Shown one piece after another: positions 14,174-20,711 of a stretch of DNA of 24,642 bases; the stretch's first letter is position 1, and each line of letters opens with the position of its first letter. The position numbers and the translations under genes are program-made. Source of the DNA: a virus; the IMG/VR virus record IMGVR_UViG_3300021438_000070, positions 1-24,642 of that record. One strand, 5' to 3'. The notes beneath the pieces were generated by a model, which was not told where the DNA came from, ran no database searches, and saw only the letters and a list, made by a program, of their open reading frames with translations.

Positions 14174-14195
14174 TTTTAACCACCACGGAGAAAAC
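14171..14195 (+). repeat. 25-base junction repeat, copy 2
   Basis: Exact copy of 13128-13152, again running from a stop codon through GGAGA to a few bases before the next start. Exact identity across a non-coding junction means recent duplication or strong selection on the leader. Confidence 0.85.
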
Positions 14196-14198
14196 ATT

Positions 14199-14642
14199 AT
14201 GATCACAATTTTAGAGATGTACAAAGACCGCCTTCAAAAAGAGTTAGCGATCCAGTGTGTGAATGACACTGAGACAATTCTGCACGATCTTGATTGGTGG
14301 GGAGGTTTAGATCTTCCGGAGGGCTACGCGTTCGATTTCAATGTTTATGAAGTCGATGATAAATTGAAAGCTGTCGCATATTTCTGCGATCAGCGAGATG
14401 ATCTCGGCGTGCCTTCATCATCCTATTCACACAGCATCGATCTCGAAGTGCCACAATTTTTGGTGGATCAATACCAATTAAGAAAAGCATCGAGCGAAGA
14501 TAAAAGACTAAGCATCGTCGCATGGAGCGTCGTAGTCGAATGGTCAGACGGCACGAAGCAAGAGCTTATGGATGTACCAAGCCATATCAGCCAAGACATT
14601 GACGAATGGCTCACACAAGTGGAGGACGAAGAAAATGAGTAA
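14199..14642 (+). CDS. Acidic hypothetical protein
   Basis: The 147-residue product begins MITILEMYKDRLQKELAIQC and is rich in Asp and Glu with several Trp. A DNA-mimic-like negative charge is noticeable but not exceptional. It has no clear motif. The ribosome site comes from the 25-base junction repeat. The last 8 bases overlap the next gene. Confidence 0.72.
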   Translation: MITILEMYKDRLQKELAIQCVNDTETILHDLDWWGGLDLPEGYAFDFNVYEVDDKLKAVAYFCDQRDDLGVPSSSYSHSIDLEVPQFLVDQYQLRKASSEDKRLSIVAWSVVVEWSDGTKQELMDVPSHISQDIDEWLTQVEDEENE

Positions 14643-14805
14643 TTTAAAAAAGTACAAAGCACGCATTTTTTATAACATGTTCGAAGACGTTGAGCTTGAA
14701 GCTGAAAACTATGATGAAGCGAGATCGAAGGCATTCGAGCTTGGCGGTACTGGTACAACTCACACGAGCTATGACTTCATGGAAGTGAATGAGGTGACAT
14801 CATGA
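14635..14805 (+). CDS. Small protein, unknown
   Basis: 56 residues from the ATG at 14635 (MSNLKKYKARIFYNMFEDVE), chosen because GGAGG lies about 9 bases upstream inside the preceding gene. The beta-strand YKARIFYNMFEDVELEAENY followed by a helix DEARSKAFEL resembles small phage proteins with a single alpha/beta unit. It overlaps both neighbours by a few bases. Confidence 0.7.
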   Translation: MSNLKKYKARIFYNMFEDVELEAENYDEARSKAFELGGTGTTHTSYDFMEVNEVTS

Positions 14806-15017
14806 GCACCAATAAACAACTCGAAGTACTAGCAAAGCTCGGGCTTGATATCATGGACGAAGAGCCACAGCTCACACTCCACAGCATCAAGCAACACGCT
14901 TCAACACTAGGATATGACTTTTCAGACGAAGACTGTCATTATATTATCAACACATCATACACTGGCGAATCAGTCGAACACGCCGTGGATGATTTTTTAA
15001 GAGCATTCGAGGGATAA
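14802..15017 (+). CDS. Small acidic helical protein, unknown
   Basis: 71 residues, starting in an ATGA overlap with the previous stop. MSTNKQLEVLAKLGLDIMDE is followed by two or three short helices and a cluster of Asp and Glu (DFSDEDC). No motif recognised. Translational coupling with its neighbour is likely. Confidence 0.7.
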   Translation: MSTNKQLEVLAKLGLDIMDEEPQLTLHSIKQHASTLGYDFSDEDCHYIINTSYTGESVEHAVDDFLRAFEG

Positions 15018-15019
15018 TC

Positions 15020-15310
15020 ATGAGCTTACTACAAGAGATGGAAACACACGGGCTAGCTGACTGCGAATTCAATCGCAAGCTTCTAGCGGAAGAGTACGAA
15101 GTGCAAGAGTGGACACTCTGCGACGGATGGACTAATACATGGTCAACGTACGATGATGAAGGCAATCAAGTACCAAGTACTTTTACATCGTTCGAAGGCG
15201 CACAAGCTGAGCTTAATGACTTCTTTTATCAATGCGAAGAAGCCGTTGCAGATGGCAACATGGAAGACGTTCCGGATCGTGAAGACTTTCGCATCGTGAA
15301 AGTCGCGTGA
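15020..15310 (+). CDS. Conserved phage/plasmid hypothetical protein
   Basis: 96 residues. The pattern VQEWTLCDGWTNTWSTYDDE...FEGAQAELNDFF...REDFRIVKV is one I recall from small proteins of mobile elements, where a strand with W-T-L-x-D-G-W is followed by an amphipathic helix and a terminal strand. The function is unknown. It starts two bases after the previous stop; its TGA overlaps the ATG of the next micro-gene. Confidence 0.75.
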   Translation: MSLLQEMETHGLADCEFNRKLLAEEYEVQEWTLCDGWTNTWSTYDDEGNQVPSTFTSFEGAQAELNDFFYQCEEAVADGNMEDVPDREDFRIVKVA

Positions 15311-15372
15311 TGGAGCAACTCTTATTTTTTATTTTTGTTATTTTTTACATTTTACTTTGCAACCATATATAA
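15310..15372 (+). CDS. Membrane micro-peptide (20 aa)
   Basis: Too short for usual gene finders. It encodes MEQLLFFIFVIFYILLCNHI, essentially one transmembrane helix, beginning in a TGATG overlap with the upstream stop. The same junction style links the established neighbours. It could be real or a by-chance frame in an AT-rich gap. Confidence 0.45.
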   Translation: MEQLLFFIFVIFYILLCNHI

Positions 15373-15381
15373 AGGATCGTT

Positions 15382-15540
15382 ATGAATATATTAAACAAAT
15401 CGAAGTACTTAAAAGGCAAAGAGCTCAGAAAGGTTACTGAGCTCAATGCACACATGCACAAAGCTGAATCGATGGACAAGCTCGCTTGGATCGTGATCGC
15501 TATTTGCATCTTCTTATTTGTTATCTTTGGAGGGTACTAA
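15382..15540 (+). CDS. Small single-pass membrane protein (52 aa)
   Basis: Start ATG at 15382 follows AAGGATCGTT. A basic N-terminal half (MNILNKSKYLKGKELRKV) leads through an amphipathic stretch to one hydrophobic segment at about 34-49 (LAWIVIAICIFLFVIF). Its stop is one base before the next start region, with GGAGG for the next gene inside its own end. The size and charge are like small holin- or inhibitor-type membrane proteins; no evidence for lysis here. Confidence 0.7.
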   Translation: MNILNKSKYLKGKELRKVTELNAHMHKAESMDKLAWIVIAICIFLFVIFGGY

Positions 15541-15541
15541 A

Positions 15542-15778
15542 ATGATCAATTTAGAACTCTCATGGGATCAGACTGAAAAGATCGTCGCAGAAGCCCTTAA
15601 AGAGTCCATACGGCTCGAATTAAGGTTCGAAGATGATCCAGTAAGGGTCGATGCCTATAAACTCGTCCTAAGTGATTATATGCTCGCTAAAGACTTCCAA
15701 AAATTCATGCATGATCTCGCTAAAAAAGAATCCAAGTACAATGCAAAAAGACTTGCAGAAGCTGGTAACGGATTATAA
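15542..15778 (+). CDS. Small phage protein, unknown (SWDQ-type)
   Basis: 78 residues from the ATG at 15542, chosen for GGAGGG about 7 bases upstream. The sequence INLELSWDQTEKIVAEALKE followed by a charged helix that ends in KESKYNAKRLAEAGNG resembles a recurring small protein of aquatic phages whose role is unknown. Mostly alpha-helical, no membrane segment. Confidence 0.72.
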   Translation: MINLELSWDQTEKIVAEALKESIRLELRFEDDPVRVDAYKLVLSDYMLAKDFQKFMHDLAKKESKYNAKRLAEAGNGL

Positions 15779-15783
15779 AAGCA

Positions 15784-15792
15784 TGCTATAAT
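15784..15792 (+). promoter_or_regulatory. Extended -10 promoter
   Basis: TGCTATAAT is a consensus extended -10 (TGn then TATAAT) in the gap before 15828. No good -35 is visible at 16-18 bases. It would separately drive the 15828 gene through to the sigma factor and glycosyltransferase. Confidence 0.5.
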
Positions 15793-15827
15793 CTAATTTT
15801 AAACTTAAATAGAAAGGTAACCACCAT

Positions 15828-16097
15828 ATGAAAACATTAAAAATCGTTGATGAGTTAGGCATCGTAAACACTCAACTCAAAGCCCTCGAAGAGACAGCTC
15901 GTAAGCTCAAACAAGAGCTCATAGCTCGTGGCATTGGTATATACCAAGGCAAAGATTATTTTGTCGAGGTACAGCACTACGATAAAGAAGTCATCTCTCC
16001 AAAGCTCGTACGTGAGCTTGCAGACGAAGACTTCGTTAAAGATGTAACACAGATCCAATCTGTCGACGCCGTCGTCGTAAAACCATTATCAATTTAA
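15828..16097 (+). CDS. Small coiled-coil-start phage protein, unknown
   Basis: 89 residues: an N-terminal helix (LGIVNTQLKALEETARKLKQ) followed by a small alpha/beta region (YFVEVQHYDKEVISPKLVRE). This layout of a short coiled coil and a strand-helix-strand is typical of an uncharacterised phage family often placed in replication or recombination operons. The leader carries GGTAACCACCATATG, related to the repeated junction element. Confidence 0.72.
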   Translation: MKTLKIVDELGIVNTQLKALEETARKLKQELIARGIGIYQGKDYFVEVQHYDKEVISPKLVRELADEDFVKDVTQIQSVDAVVVKPLSI

Positions 16098-16110
16098 GGG
16101 GAGTCGTGGA

Positions 16111-16128
16111 GGGCGGAGCAATCTGCCC
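16111..16128 (+). promoter_or_regulatory. Hairpin with GCAA tetraloop before the 16145 gene
   Basis: GGGCGGA/TCTGCCC forms a 7-bp stem (one G-U) closed by a GNRA loop, with TTTTT following after 8 bases. It lies in the leader if translation starts at ATG 16145, or within the coding region if the GTG at 16106 is used. Confidence 0.45.
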
Positions 16129-16144
16129 GAAGCGATTTTTAACT

Positions 16145-16333
16145 ATGAGTAAATTTTCAGTACAACGCCGTTATGTCATCACGGATCTATTTGAAGAACC
16201 CATCCGCGCATTCTTTACCAAAGACGAAGCTCTTCCATACCTCACACCACAGACAAAACTTATCGTACTACCTAAGCAACTATCCGGTTATAAACTAGCA
16301 GTCACACTTGTGAAAGGAGATCCACCATTTTGA
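16145..16333 (+). CDS. Small protein upstream of the sigma factor, unknown
   Basis: 62 residues from ATG 16145 (MSKFSVQRRYVITDLFEEPI). No good ribosome site precedes this ATG. An alternative GTG at 16106 has AAGGGGAG close by but would put a 7-bp hairpin inside the coding region and add 13 unlike residues. Basic, with alternating strands; not recognised. It overlaps the sigma-factor start by 4 bases. Confidence 0.62.
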   Translation: MSKFSVQRRYVITDLFEEPIRAFFTKDEALPYLTPQTKLIVLPKQLSGYKLAVTLVKGDPPF

Positions 16334-16902
16334 GTGATACCACAGACACACTGACAGAGTACTTGCAGTCACTTTACGGCATCGACATATTGCCATTGAG
16401 TGAAGAGCACGAGCTCGCAAAAAGAATCGCCACAGGCGATCAAGAAGCCTTAGAAAAGCTCGTGAAGCATAACCTTCGATTCGTGGTCTACGTCGTGCGC
16501 AAGATGACGGCGTGGGGATACGGCAAGATGCCCGTCGAGGATCTTCTAGCGATGGGTAACGAGCAACTACTTATCGCCGGACGTCGATGGACGCCAACGA
16601 ATAACGCACGCTTTGCGACCTATGCTCGATCATTCATCGAGAAAGGCGTACGCCGTGAGCTTGATAACACCGCTAACATCATAAGACTGCCGGTCAACAT
16701 CATGGAAGCGATCAAGAAGATGAACTACACCGAGAAGACACTATTGCAGAAGCTCGGACGTAAACCACGCGAATCAGAGCTAGCAACTGAGCTTGGCGTT
16801 GAAGAAGAACGCGTGCGCCAATTGCAGAGCTATCTATCGAGAGAGCCGGTGTCACTCGACCATATCAACGACGAAAAATTTTTGGAGGAACAAGATGAGT
16901 AA
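16330..16902 (+). CDS. Short sigma-70-family factor lacking region 4
   Basis: 190 residues from a TTG start with GGAG about 9 bases upstream. No in-frame ATG occurs until about residue 59, so TTG is well supported. Region 1.2 is at about 7-38 (LTEYLQSLYGIDILPLSEEH), region 2.1-2.2 at about 40-87 (HNLRFVVYVVRKM, MPVEDLLAMGNEQLLIAGRR), 2.3-2.4 at about 91-120 (ARFATYARSFIEKGVRREL, IIRLP) and region 3 at 124-172. The protein stops soon after EPVSLD, so the -35-binding region 4 is absent. In housekeeping sigma the melting residues are Trp-Trp in YATWWIRQ; here they are Ser-Phe (YARSFIEK). T4 gp55 is a known sigma without region 4 for late genes, which fits the one-block GCATTAGTA motif. Confidence 0.85.
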   Translation: MSDTTDTLTEYLQSLYGIDILPLSEEHELAKRIATGDQEALEKLVKHNLRFVVYVVRKMTAWGYGKMPVEDLLAMGNEQLLIAGRRWTPTNNARFATYARSFIEKGVRRELDNTANIIRLPVNIMEAIKKMNYTEKTLLQKLGRKPRESELATELGVEEERVRQLQSYLSREPVSLDHINDEKFLEEQDE

Positions 16903-17734
16903 AAAATTTAAATTAAAAAATAGATCGATTGGGGTGGCGCAACCTAAATTTTCTGGGAAAAATGAATCGATTGGGGAGTCATTATCAAAAAATTTGGGTA
17001 AACCAGCCTCATTATTTGTGGCAACTCCAATGTATGGTGGTCAGTGTACGGGACATCATGCGGTAGGTCTGGCACAAATTGTCACGATGTCATTTCAGAA
17101 GAATTTAAGAGTCTTCTATTCATTCATGATGAACGAATCACTTATTACCAGAGCACGAGATTCTTTAGCGCACGATTTTATAAAGTCTGACTACACGCAC
17201 CTATTATTCTTAGATGCTGATATTGGGTTCAATGCGTTTGATATTCCTGCCATGATCGAAGCTGATAAGGACATCATATGTGGATTGTATCCAAAGAAAG
17301 AGATCAACTGGCTCAAAGTTAAAAAAGCAATCGACAGGGGTGTCGTTGGCAAAGATTTGGAACGATACACGGGAGAGTTTGTGGTTCGTCTGGTTAATGC
17401 AGAACATACCACAGGATTGATGAACGAGCCTTTGGAAATAGAATGCGGTGGCACTGGATTTATGTTAATCCATCGCCGAGTATTTGAGGGACTACTTGAC
17501 AAGGTGCCAACATATACCAGCGACATGTACATCGCAACTGATACGATTCGTGAGAAGAAGATCATACATCAATTCTTTGATACATCGATCTGCCCTAAGA
17601 CCAACAATTTACTATCAGAAGATTATCATTTCTGTGCACTGGCACGTGAGCATGGCTTTAAAATATTCGCAGCACCCTGGGCTAAGCTAACACATACAGG
17701 GGCATATACATTTAACGGGGAGATAGTAGAATGA
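16895..17734 (+). CDS. GT-A fold glycosyltransferase
   Basis: 279 residues from ATG 16895, with GGAGG 7 bases upstream. After a ~36-residue Lys/Ser-rich lead with two K-N-x-SIG repeats, the Rossmann-type opening LFVATPMYGGQCTGHHAVGL is followed by a strand with a DxD motif in LLFLDADIGF (Asp107-Asp109) and ICGLYPKKE, then late GGTGFMLIHRRVFE. These are hallmarks of nucleotide-sugar-binding GT-A enzymes related to family 2. It could modify phage DNA, virion proteins or the host surface; the early-region place favours DNA or host modification. It overlaps the sigma gene by 8 bases and its base use is more AT-rich than genes at 12-16 kb. Confidence 0.82.
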   Translation: MSKKFKLKNRSIGVAQPKFSGKNESIGESLSKNLGKPASLFVATPMYGGQCTGHHAVGLAQIVTMSFQKNLRVFYSFMMNESLITRARDSLAHDFIKSDYTHLLFLDADIGFNAFDIPAMIEADKDIICGLYPKKEINWLKVKKAIDRGVVGKDLERYTGEFVVRLVNAEHTTGLMNEPLEIECGGTGFMLIHRRVFEGLLDKVPTYTSDMYIATDTIREKKIIHQFFDTSICPKTNNLLSEDYHFCALAREHGFKIFAAPWAKLTHTGAYTFNGEIVE

Positions 17735-18003
17735 GTGACAAGTTAAGATCCGCGGTTGAAAAAGAACTGCAAGCAAAGAAAGGAACTGCATACCCAACTG
17801 AAATACTGGCAACGAATGGTGAGATGCAGAAGATTGAATTCCACGATGACGATGGCAATTTTATTATCGAGGCAATCTGGGATTCGAGAGACACGCATAC
17901 AACTGAGAACTACGATGCGTTTAGAAAGTGGGCTTATAACATTATGCGAGACAAAGGATACAAAGTTATCCTATCTGAAAATAGACGATTAAGACTTTTA
18001 TAA
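17731..18003 (+). CDS. Small protein, unknown
   Basis: 90 residues in an ATGA overlap with the glycosyltransferase stop. Starts MSDKLRSAVEKELQAKKGTA with a polar helix, then a strand FHDDDGNFIIEAIWDSRD and a basic tail. No catalytic motif recognised. Likely co-translated with the glycosyltransferase. Confidence 0.7.
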   Translation: MSDKLRSAVEKELQAKKGTAYPTEILATNGEMQKIEFHDDDGNFIIEAIWDSRDTHTTENYDAFRKWAYNIMRDKGYKVILSENRRLRLL

Positions 18004-18019
18004 AATCAAGGATAATAAA

Positions 18020-18118
18020 ATGAAAGAAAAGACACAATGGAAGGTTGCAGTATGGTTTATGATAGTGTTTTGGACGTACTTCGCTTTAAGGATAATTTTA
18101 CCCTTTGTAAGTCCTTGA
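18020..18118 (+). CDS. Membrane micro-protein (32 aa)
   Basis: Begins MKEKTQWKVAVWFMIVFWTY: a short basic start followed by one hydrophobic helix and ending PFVSP. AAGGAT precedes the ATG. Its last four codons lie inside inverted repeat arm B. It is the last plus-strand frame before the repeat. Confidence 0.55.
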   Translation: MKEKTQWKVAVWFMIVFWTYFALRIILPFVSP

Positions 18119-18374
18119 TTTATAACACATTGTCACAGTAGTACTAGTAGTACTAGTAAAAATGACTTTTGTCTCTATCTTTTATTTTTATTTTTTTTTA
18201 AAAAAAAGAAAAAAAGTGTAAACTACTGGTACTACTATGACAAAGTGTTTAAAATCAATGGGTTACAGAGGTCGTACCCTGACACAAAATTGTTTCTAAA
18301 TTGTAACAATCTTTTAAAATCAAGGACTTAGCTAAAAACGTACCCTGACAAAGTGTTTAAAATCAATGACTTAT
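18107..18374. repeat. Inverted repeat arm B (partner of 11254-11519)
   Basis: Collinear with the reverse complement of arm A. It begins GTAAGTCCTTGATT and ends AATCAATGACTTAT, so each arm also has inverted ends. Between them are GTAGTACTAGTAGTACTAGT, a poly-T/poly-A centre (about 18180-18215), ACTACTGGTACTACTATGAC, and two full units of GTACCCTGACA with an AATCAA(T/G)G-NNTTA word. Apart from the end of the 18020 frame no gene is present. Possible origin, repressor-binding array or recombination site. Confidence 0.85.
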
Positions 18375-18417
18375 GATACTTTTGTGCTTAAATATTAATC
18401 AGATGTAAAGGTAAATT

Positions 18418-18963
18418 ATGAAGAACTTCAAACTTATTGGCATACTGACAGACGTCCAAGCTGTCAAGAAAGAGATCGAGGACCATAACATATGGTGGAA
18501 CTGGATGTCAGTCCGCAAAAAAGGATTCTCATCCCGCCATATATACGTCAATGACATCGTGCTACGATTCCAATCACTCGTACTGGAAGACCAACCCAAG
18601 ACCAATATGAATGATGGCTTAGAGTGTGTGAACTACTTTGTACAGGTCAAATTCCCAAAGACCATGGAGCTAGTAAAAAAATTGGCAGCCGGAAAGACCC
18701 TAGGCAGAATTATGATCGCATCCTTAGGCCCGAATGATACGATATCATCTCACGTTGACGAAGGCGCATACTGCCAGATCTATGATCGGTACCATATTGT
18801 CATACAGACCAATCCGCTTGTAAAATTCAAGTGCGAGGATGAAGAGGTACACATGGCCGAGGGGTCAATTTGGTGGTTTGATAATAAAAGAGTACACTCA
18901 GTAGAAAATCGTGGTAATATACCGCGAATACATATTATCTTGGATATTAAAAGGGGAGCATGA
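18418..18963 (+). CDS. Aspartyl/asparaginyl beta-hydroxylase-like 2OG-Fe(II) oxygenase
   Basis: 181 residues with a jelly-roll dioxygenase core. Expected iron ligands appear as HVD (His112, Asp114) in ISSHVDEGAYCQIYDRYHIV and the distal His160 in WWFDNKRVHSVENRG, with Arg170 in PRIHIILDI as the 2-oxoglutarate anchor. This order and the WWF(D/N)...HSVEN phrase are those of the aspartyl/asparaginyl hydroxylase family seen in many aquatic phages. It would hydroxylate a protein side chain using 2-oxoglutarate and O2. AAAGGTAAATT precedes the ATG. It is the first gene after arm B. Confidence 0.85.
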   Translation: MKNFKLIGILTDVQAVKKEIEDHNIWWNWMSVRKKGFSSRHIYVNDIVLRFQSLVLEDQPKTNMNDGLECVNYFVQVKFPKTMELVKKLAAGKTLGRIMIASLGPNDTISSHVDEGAYCQIYDRYHIVIQTNPLVKFKCEDEEVHMAEGSIWWFDNKRVHSVENRGNIPRIHIILDIKRGA

Positions 18964-19085
18964 TGGAACTAAGATGGATCGTCAGACACTACGGTGAGTT
19001 TAAAGACCAACCCATATTGCAGTATAGAACATCGCCCAAAGAAGAATGGCAAGATGTACCAACCACTATTGTGTCAATGAAATGA
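18963..19085 (+). CDS. Small phage protein (40 aa), unknown
   Basis: Starts within the previous TGA (TGATG) and encodes MELRWIVRHYGEFKDQPILQ, ending in EEWQDVPTTIVSMK. The layout ELRW...LQYR...EWQDVP is a recurring small phage beta-strand protein of unknown role. It ends in an ATGA overlap with the next frame. Confidence 0.65.
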   Translation: MELRWIVRHYGEFKDQPILQYRTSPKEEWQDVPTTIVSMK

Positions 19086-19174
19086 AACTACAAGCCGTCC
19101 TCGAAGGCATCATCGTTTTTTGTATCCTATGGTTCATAGGAGGAATTGTTAAATTTGCATGGAGTTTAATGTGA
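19082..19174 (+). CDS. Membrane micro-protein (30 aa)
   Basis: Begins MKLQAVLEGIIVFCILWFIG with one hydrophobic helix across about residues 5-27. It starts in the preceding stop (ATGA) and ends in a GTGA overlap with the next start, as do its neighbours, which supports it being translated. Confidence 0.55.
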   Translation: MKLQAVLEGIIVFCILWFIGGIVKFAWSLM

Positions 19175-19356
19175 AACATAAATGGGTCAAGAGAGCAGAA
19201 GAATTATTTAAAGGTAGATGGATTGAGTTTAAACCACCATTTCCCAGCACTTTTGTATTTCCAGATTATGTTTATAAACAATGGAATCAAGATTTAATTG
19301 ATAATTATGGGTGGACTAAGAAAGAACTCAAACAAGGTTGGAGGTATAAAAAATGA
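19171..19356 (+). CDS. Small phage protein with HKW start
   Basis: I choose the GTG at 19171, giving 61 residues beginning MKHKWVKRAEELFKGRWIEF. GGAG lies 7 bases upstream, and the HKW-x-(K/E) opening matches the genes at 20108 and 20364. The alternative ATG four codons earlier has its ribosome site about 15 bases away. Aromatic and basic; no motif. Confidence 0.65.
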   Translation: MKHKWVKRAEELFKGRWIEFKPPFPSTFVFPDYVYKQWNQDLIDNYGWTKKELKQGWRYKK

Positions 19357-19535
19357 AAATCAAACAAATATCCACAGGAGACAATGACTCACTTGAAGAT
19401 ATAATGATAGCTATCATGAACCTTAAAACAGAAGATGGTAAATTAGTAGGCATGAGAGATTCTTATAAAGCCATTAAACAATTTATGGATTTATACTTAT
19501 TAACTAGCAATCCTATGGGGAATATAAATGGATAA
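19353..19535 (+). CDS. Small protein (60 aa), unknown
   Basis: Starts in an ATGA overlap with the previous stop and overlaps the next gene by 8 bases. MKIKQISTGDNDSLEDIMIA leads into one helix and a Met-rich tail. Not recognised; supported chiefly by the overlap pattern on both sides. Confidence 0.6.
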   Translation: MKIKQISTGDNDSLEDIMIAIMNLKTEDGKLVGMRDSYKAIKQFMDLYLLTSNPMGNING

Positions 19536-19998
19536 CAAAACAAAAGAGTCACTTGAAATATTGCATGAAAGACTAGATCAATTAGAAAAAACTGTAGATC
19601 ATACCGCAAAGGCATTAGAACAACACACAAGAGTTGGATATAAAACGTCGTCTAACTTTGTTTCAAACTTTGAAAGTTTATTTAAATGGCAGAAAGAAGT
19701 AGACGAGTCGATACATAGATTAGAACAAGACTATCATAGAAATGTTCGTGATTGGAGTCAAACGGTAAGTGAGCGAGCATCTAAAGATAAGTCTTTTGTT
19801 GATTGTTTAAGAGACGAACTTAAATATGAAATCATTAGAGAGTTTTTAAAAGAGACTATTGAAATATCAACCCAAGACATAAATATGTTAGAGTCTAATA
19901 AACAGTTAAAGGCATTTCAAAAAGAAGATTTAAGAATGAATTATAGAGTGCGTAATGCAAGTCAAGAGTTATTAGAATATGTAGGAGAAGATAAATGA
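19528..19998 (+). CDS. Coiled-coil protein, unknown
   Basis: 156 residues almost fully charged and helical, starting MDNKTKESLEILHERLDQLE. Long heptad-like stretches run from about 5-45 and 60-110. No enzyme motif or membrane segment. Codon use is AT-rich. It could be a chaperone-like or spacer protein of the phage; the function is unknown. Confidence 0.68.
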   Translation: MDNKTKESLEILHERLDQLEKTVDHTAKALEQHTRVGYKTSSNFVSNFESLFKWQKEVDESIHRLEQDYHRNVRDWSQTVSERASKDKSFVDCLRDELKYEIIREFLKETIEISTQDINMLESNKQLKAFQKEDLRMNYRVRNASQELLEYVGEDK

Positions 19999-20111
19999 TC
20001 AGTCAGTGGGTGGCAGATGTTTGTGTATTAGGTCTTTTATTTACAGGACTTGCTGTGTGTTGGGCATTGCTATATGTACTATATAAATTAATAAAGGATC
20101 TAACAAAATGA
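19995..20111 (+). CDS. Membrane micro-protein (38 aa)
   Basis: Begins MISQWVADVCVLGLLFTGLA and contains one transmembrane helix (about 8-31) with a Lys-rich C-terminus. It starts in the preceding TGA and ends in an ATGA overlap with the next gene, the same dense coupling as its neighbours. Confidence 0.55.
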   Translation: MISQWVADVCVLGLLFTGLAVCWALLYVLYKLIKDLTK

Positions 20112-20371
20112 AACAACATAAATGGCATAAAGAAATAGAAAATTTACAATATGAAATTGCTGAAATGGTATCAATGTTAAAAGGATGGAGTGAAGCATAT
20201 CCAACAAGTATATTTCCTGAAATTACTCAAGATGATATTAATTTTATAAATTCAAACAACCCTAATTTATCTGCAAAGTTTTTTGCTCATGTAGGAAGAC
20301 ATTTTATTAAAAAAGGTTTTGAACCTTCCATTAAACTATTAGAAAAAATAGGAGAAAATTTAGATGACTAA
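20108..20371 (+). CDS. Small phage protein with HKWHKE start
   Basis: 87 residues beginning MKQHKWHKEIENLQYEIAEM. The first seven residues are nearly the same as in the next gene, then the two diverge. The rest is a helical, weakly acidic protein. It overlaps the following gene by 8 bases. Confidence 0.68.
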   Translation: MKQHKWHKEIENLQYEIAEMVSMLKGWSEAYPTSIFPEITQDDINFINSNNPNLSAKFFAHVGRHFIKKGFEPSIKLLEKIGENLDD

Positions 20372-20693
20372 ACCTCACAAATGGCATAAAGAAATAAAAG
20401 CATGGGCTGATGGTGCAGAGATTGAGTATTGGAATGATGAAAGGGAAACATGGTCAAGTATATTTGTAGGAAGTCAACCAAGATGGTATGAAGATGTGAA
20501 ATACCGCATTAAACCACAACCTATGCCTAAAGGTTTCCCTGCAAATAAAACGCCAACAGGTATAAAAGAGCCACAATATTTGTATGTGTATCAAAGTTAT
20601 GAAGAAACAACTTTTGGAGACATTAAAATCATAAGTCAAAAAAGAACACCTATAAATGCAACTTGTATAGGCAAAATAAAACTTGAAGACTAA
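20364..20693 (+). CDS. Conserved phage protein (HKWHKEIKAWADGAEIE family)
   Basis: 109 residues beginning MTKPHKWHKEIKAWADGAEI, then EYWNDERETW and a W(Y/H)EDVKYRIKP strand. This pattern is a widespread small phage family in which a helix with KAWADGAEIE is followed by an aromatic beta hairpin; its role is unknown. It directly precedes a GCATTAGTA motif and the primase gene. Confidence 0.8.
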   Translation: MTKPHKWHKEIKAWADGAEIEYWNDERETWSSIFVGSQPRWYEDVKYRIKPQPMPKGFPANKTPTGIKEPQYLYVYQSYEETTFGDIKIISQKRTPINATCIGKIKLED

Positions 20694-20701
20694 CTTAAAT
20701 T

Positions 20702-20711
20702 TGCATTAGTA
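20702..20711 (+). promoter_or_regulatory. GCATTAGTA motif, copy 6 (plus strand, before primase)
   Basis: TGCATTAGTA is followed at once by AGGAAGACA and the ATG at 20721. It is the only plus-strand copy. If a start site lay 6-7 bases downstream, as at a normal -10, the mRNA would lose its ribosome site, so the start must be within the motif or the element does something else here. Confidence 0.6.

Noticed and set aside
16793-16894. 34-codon N-terminal extension of the glycosyltransferase
   Set aside because: It lies inside the sigma gene, is Cys/Arg-rich unlike the rest, and a GGAGG precedes the internal ATG at 16895.
11254-18374. Insertion sequence or transposon flanked by the inverted arms
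   Set aside because: No transposase or integrase lies between the arms, the arms diverge from each other, and no target duplication was seen.
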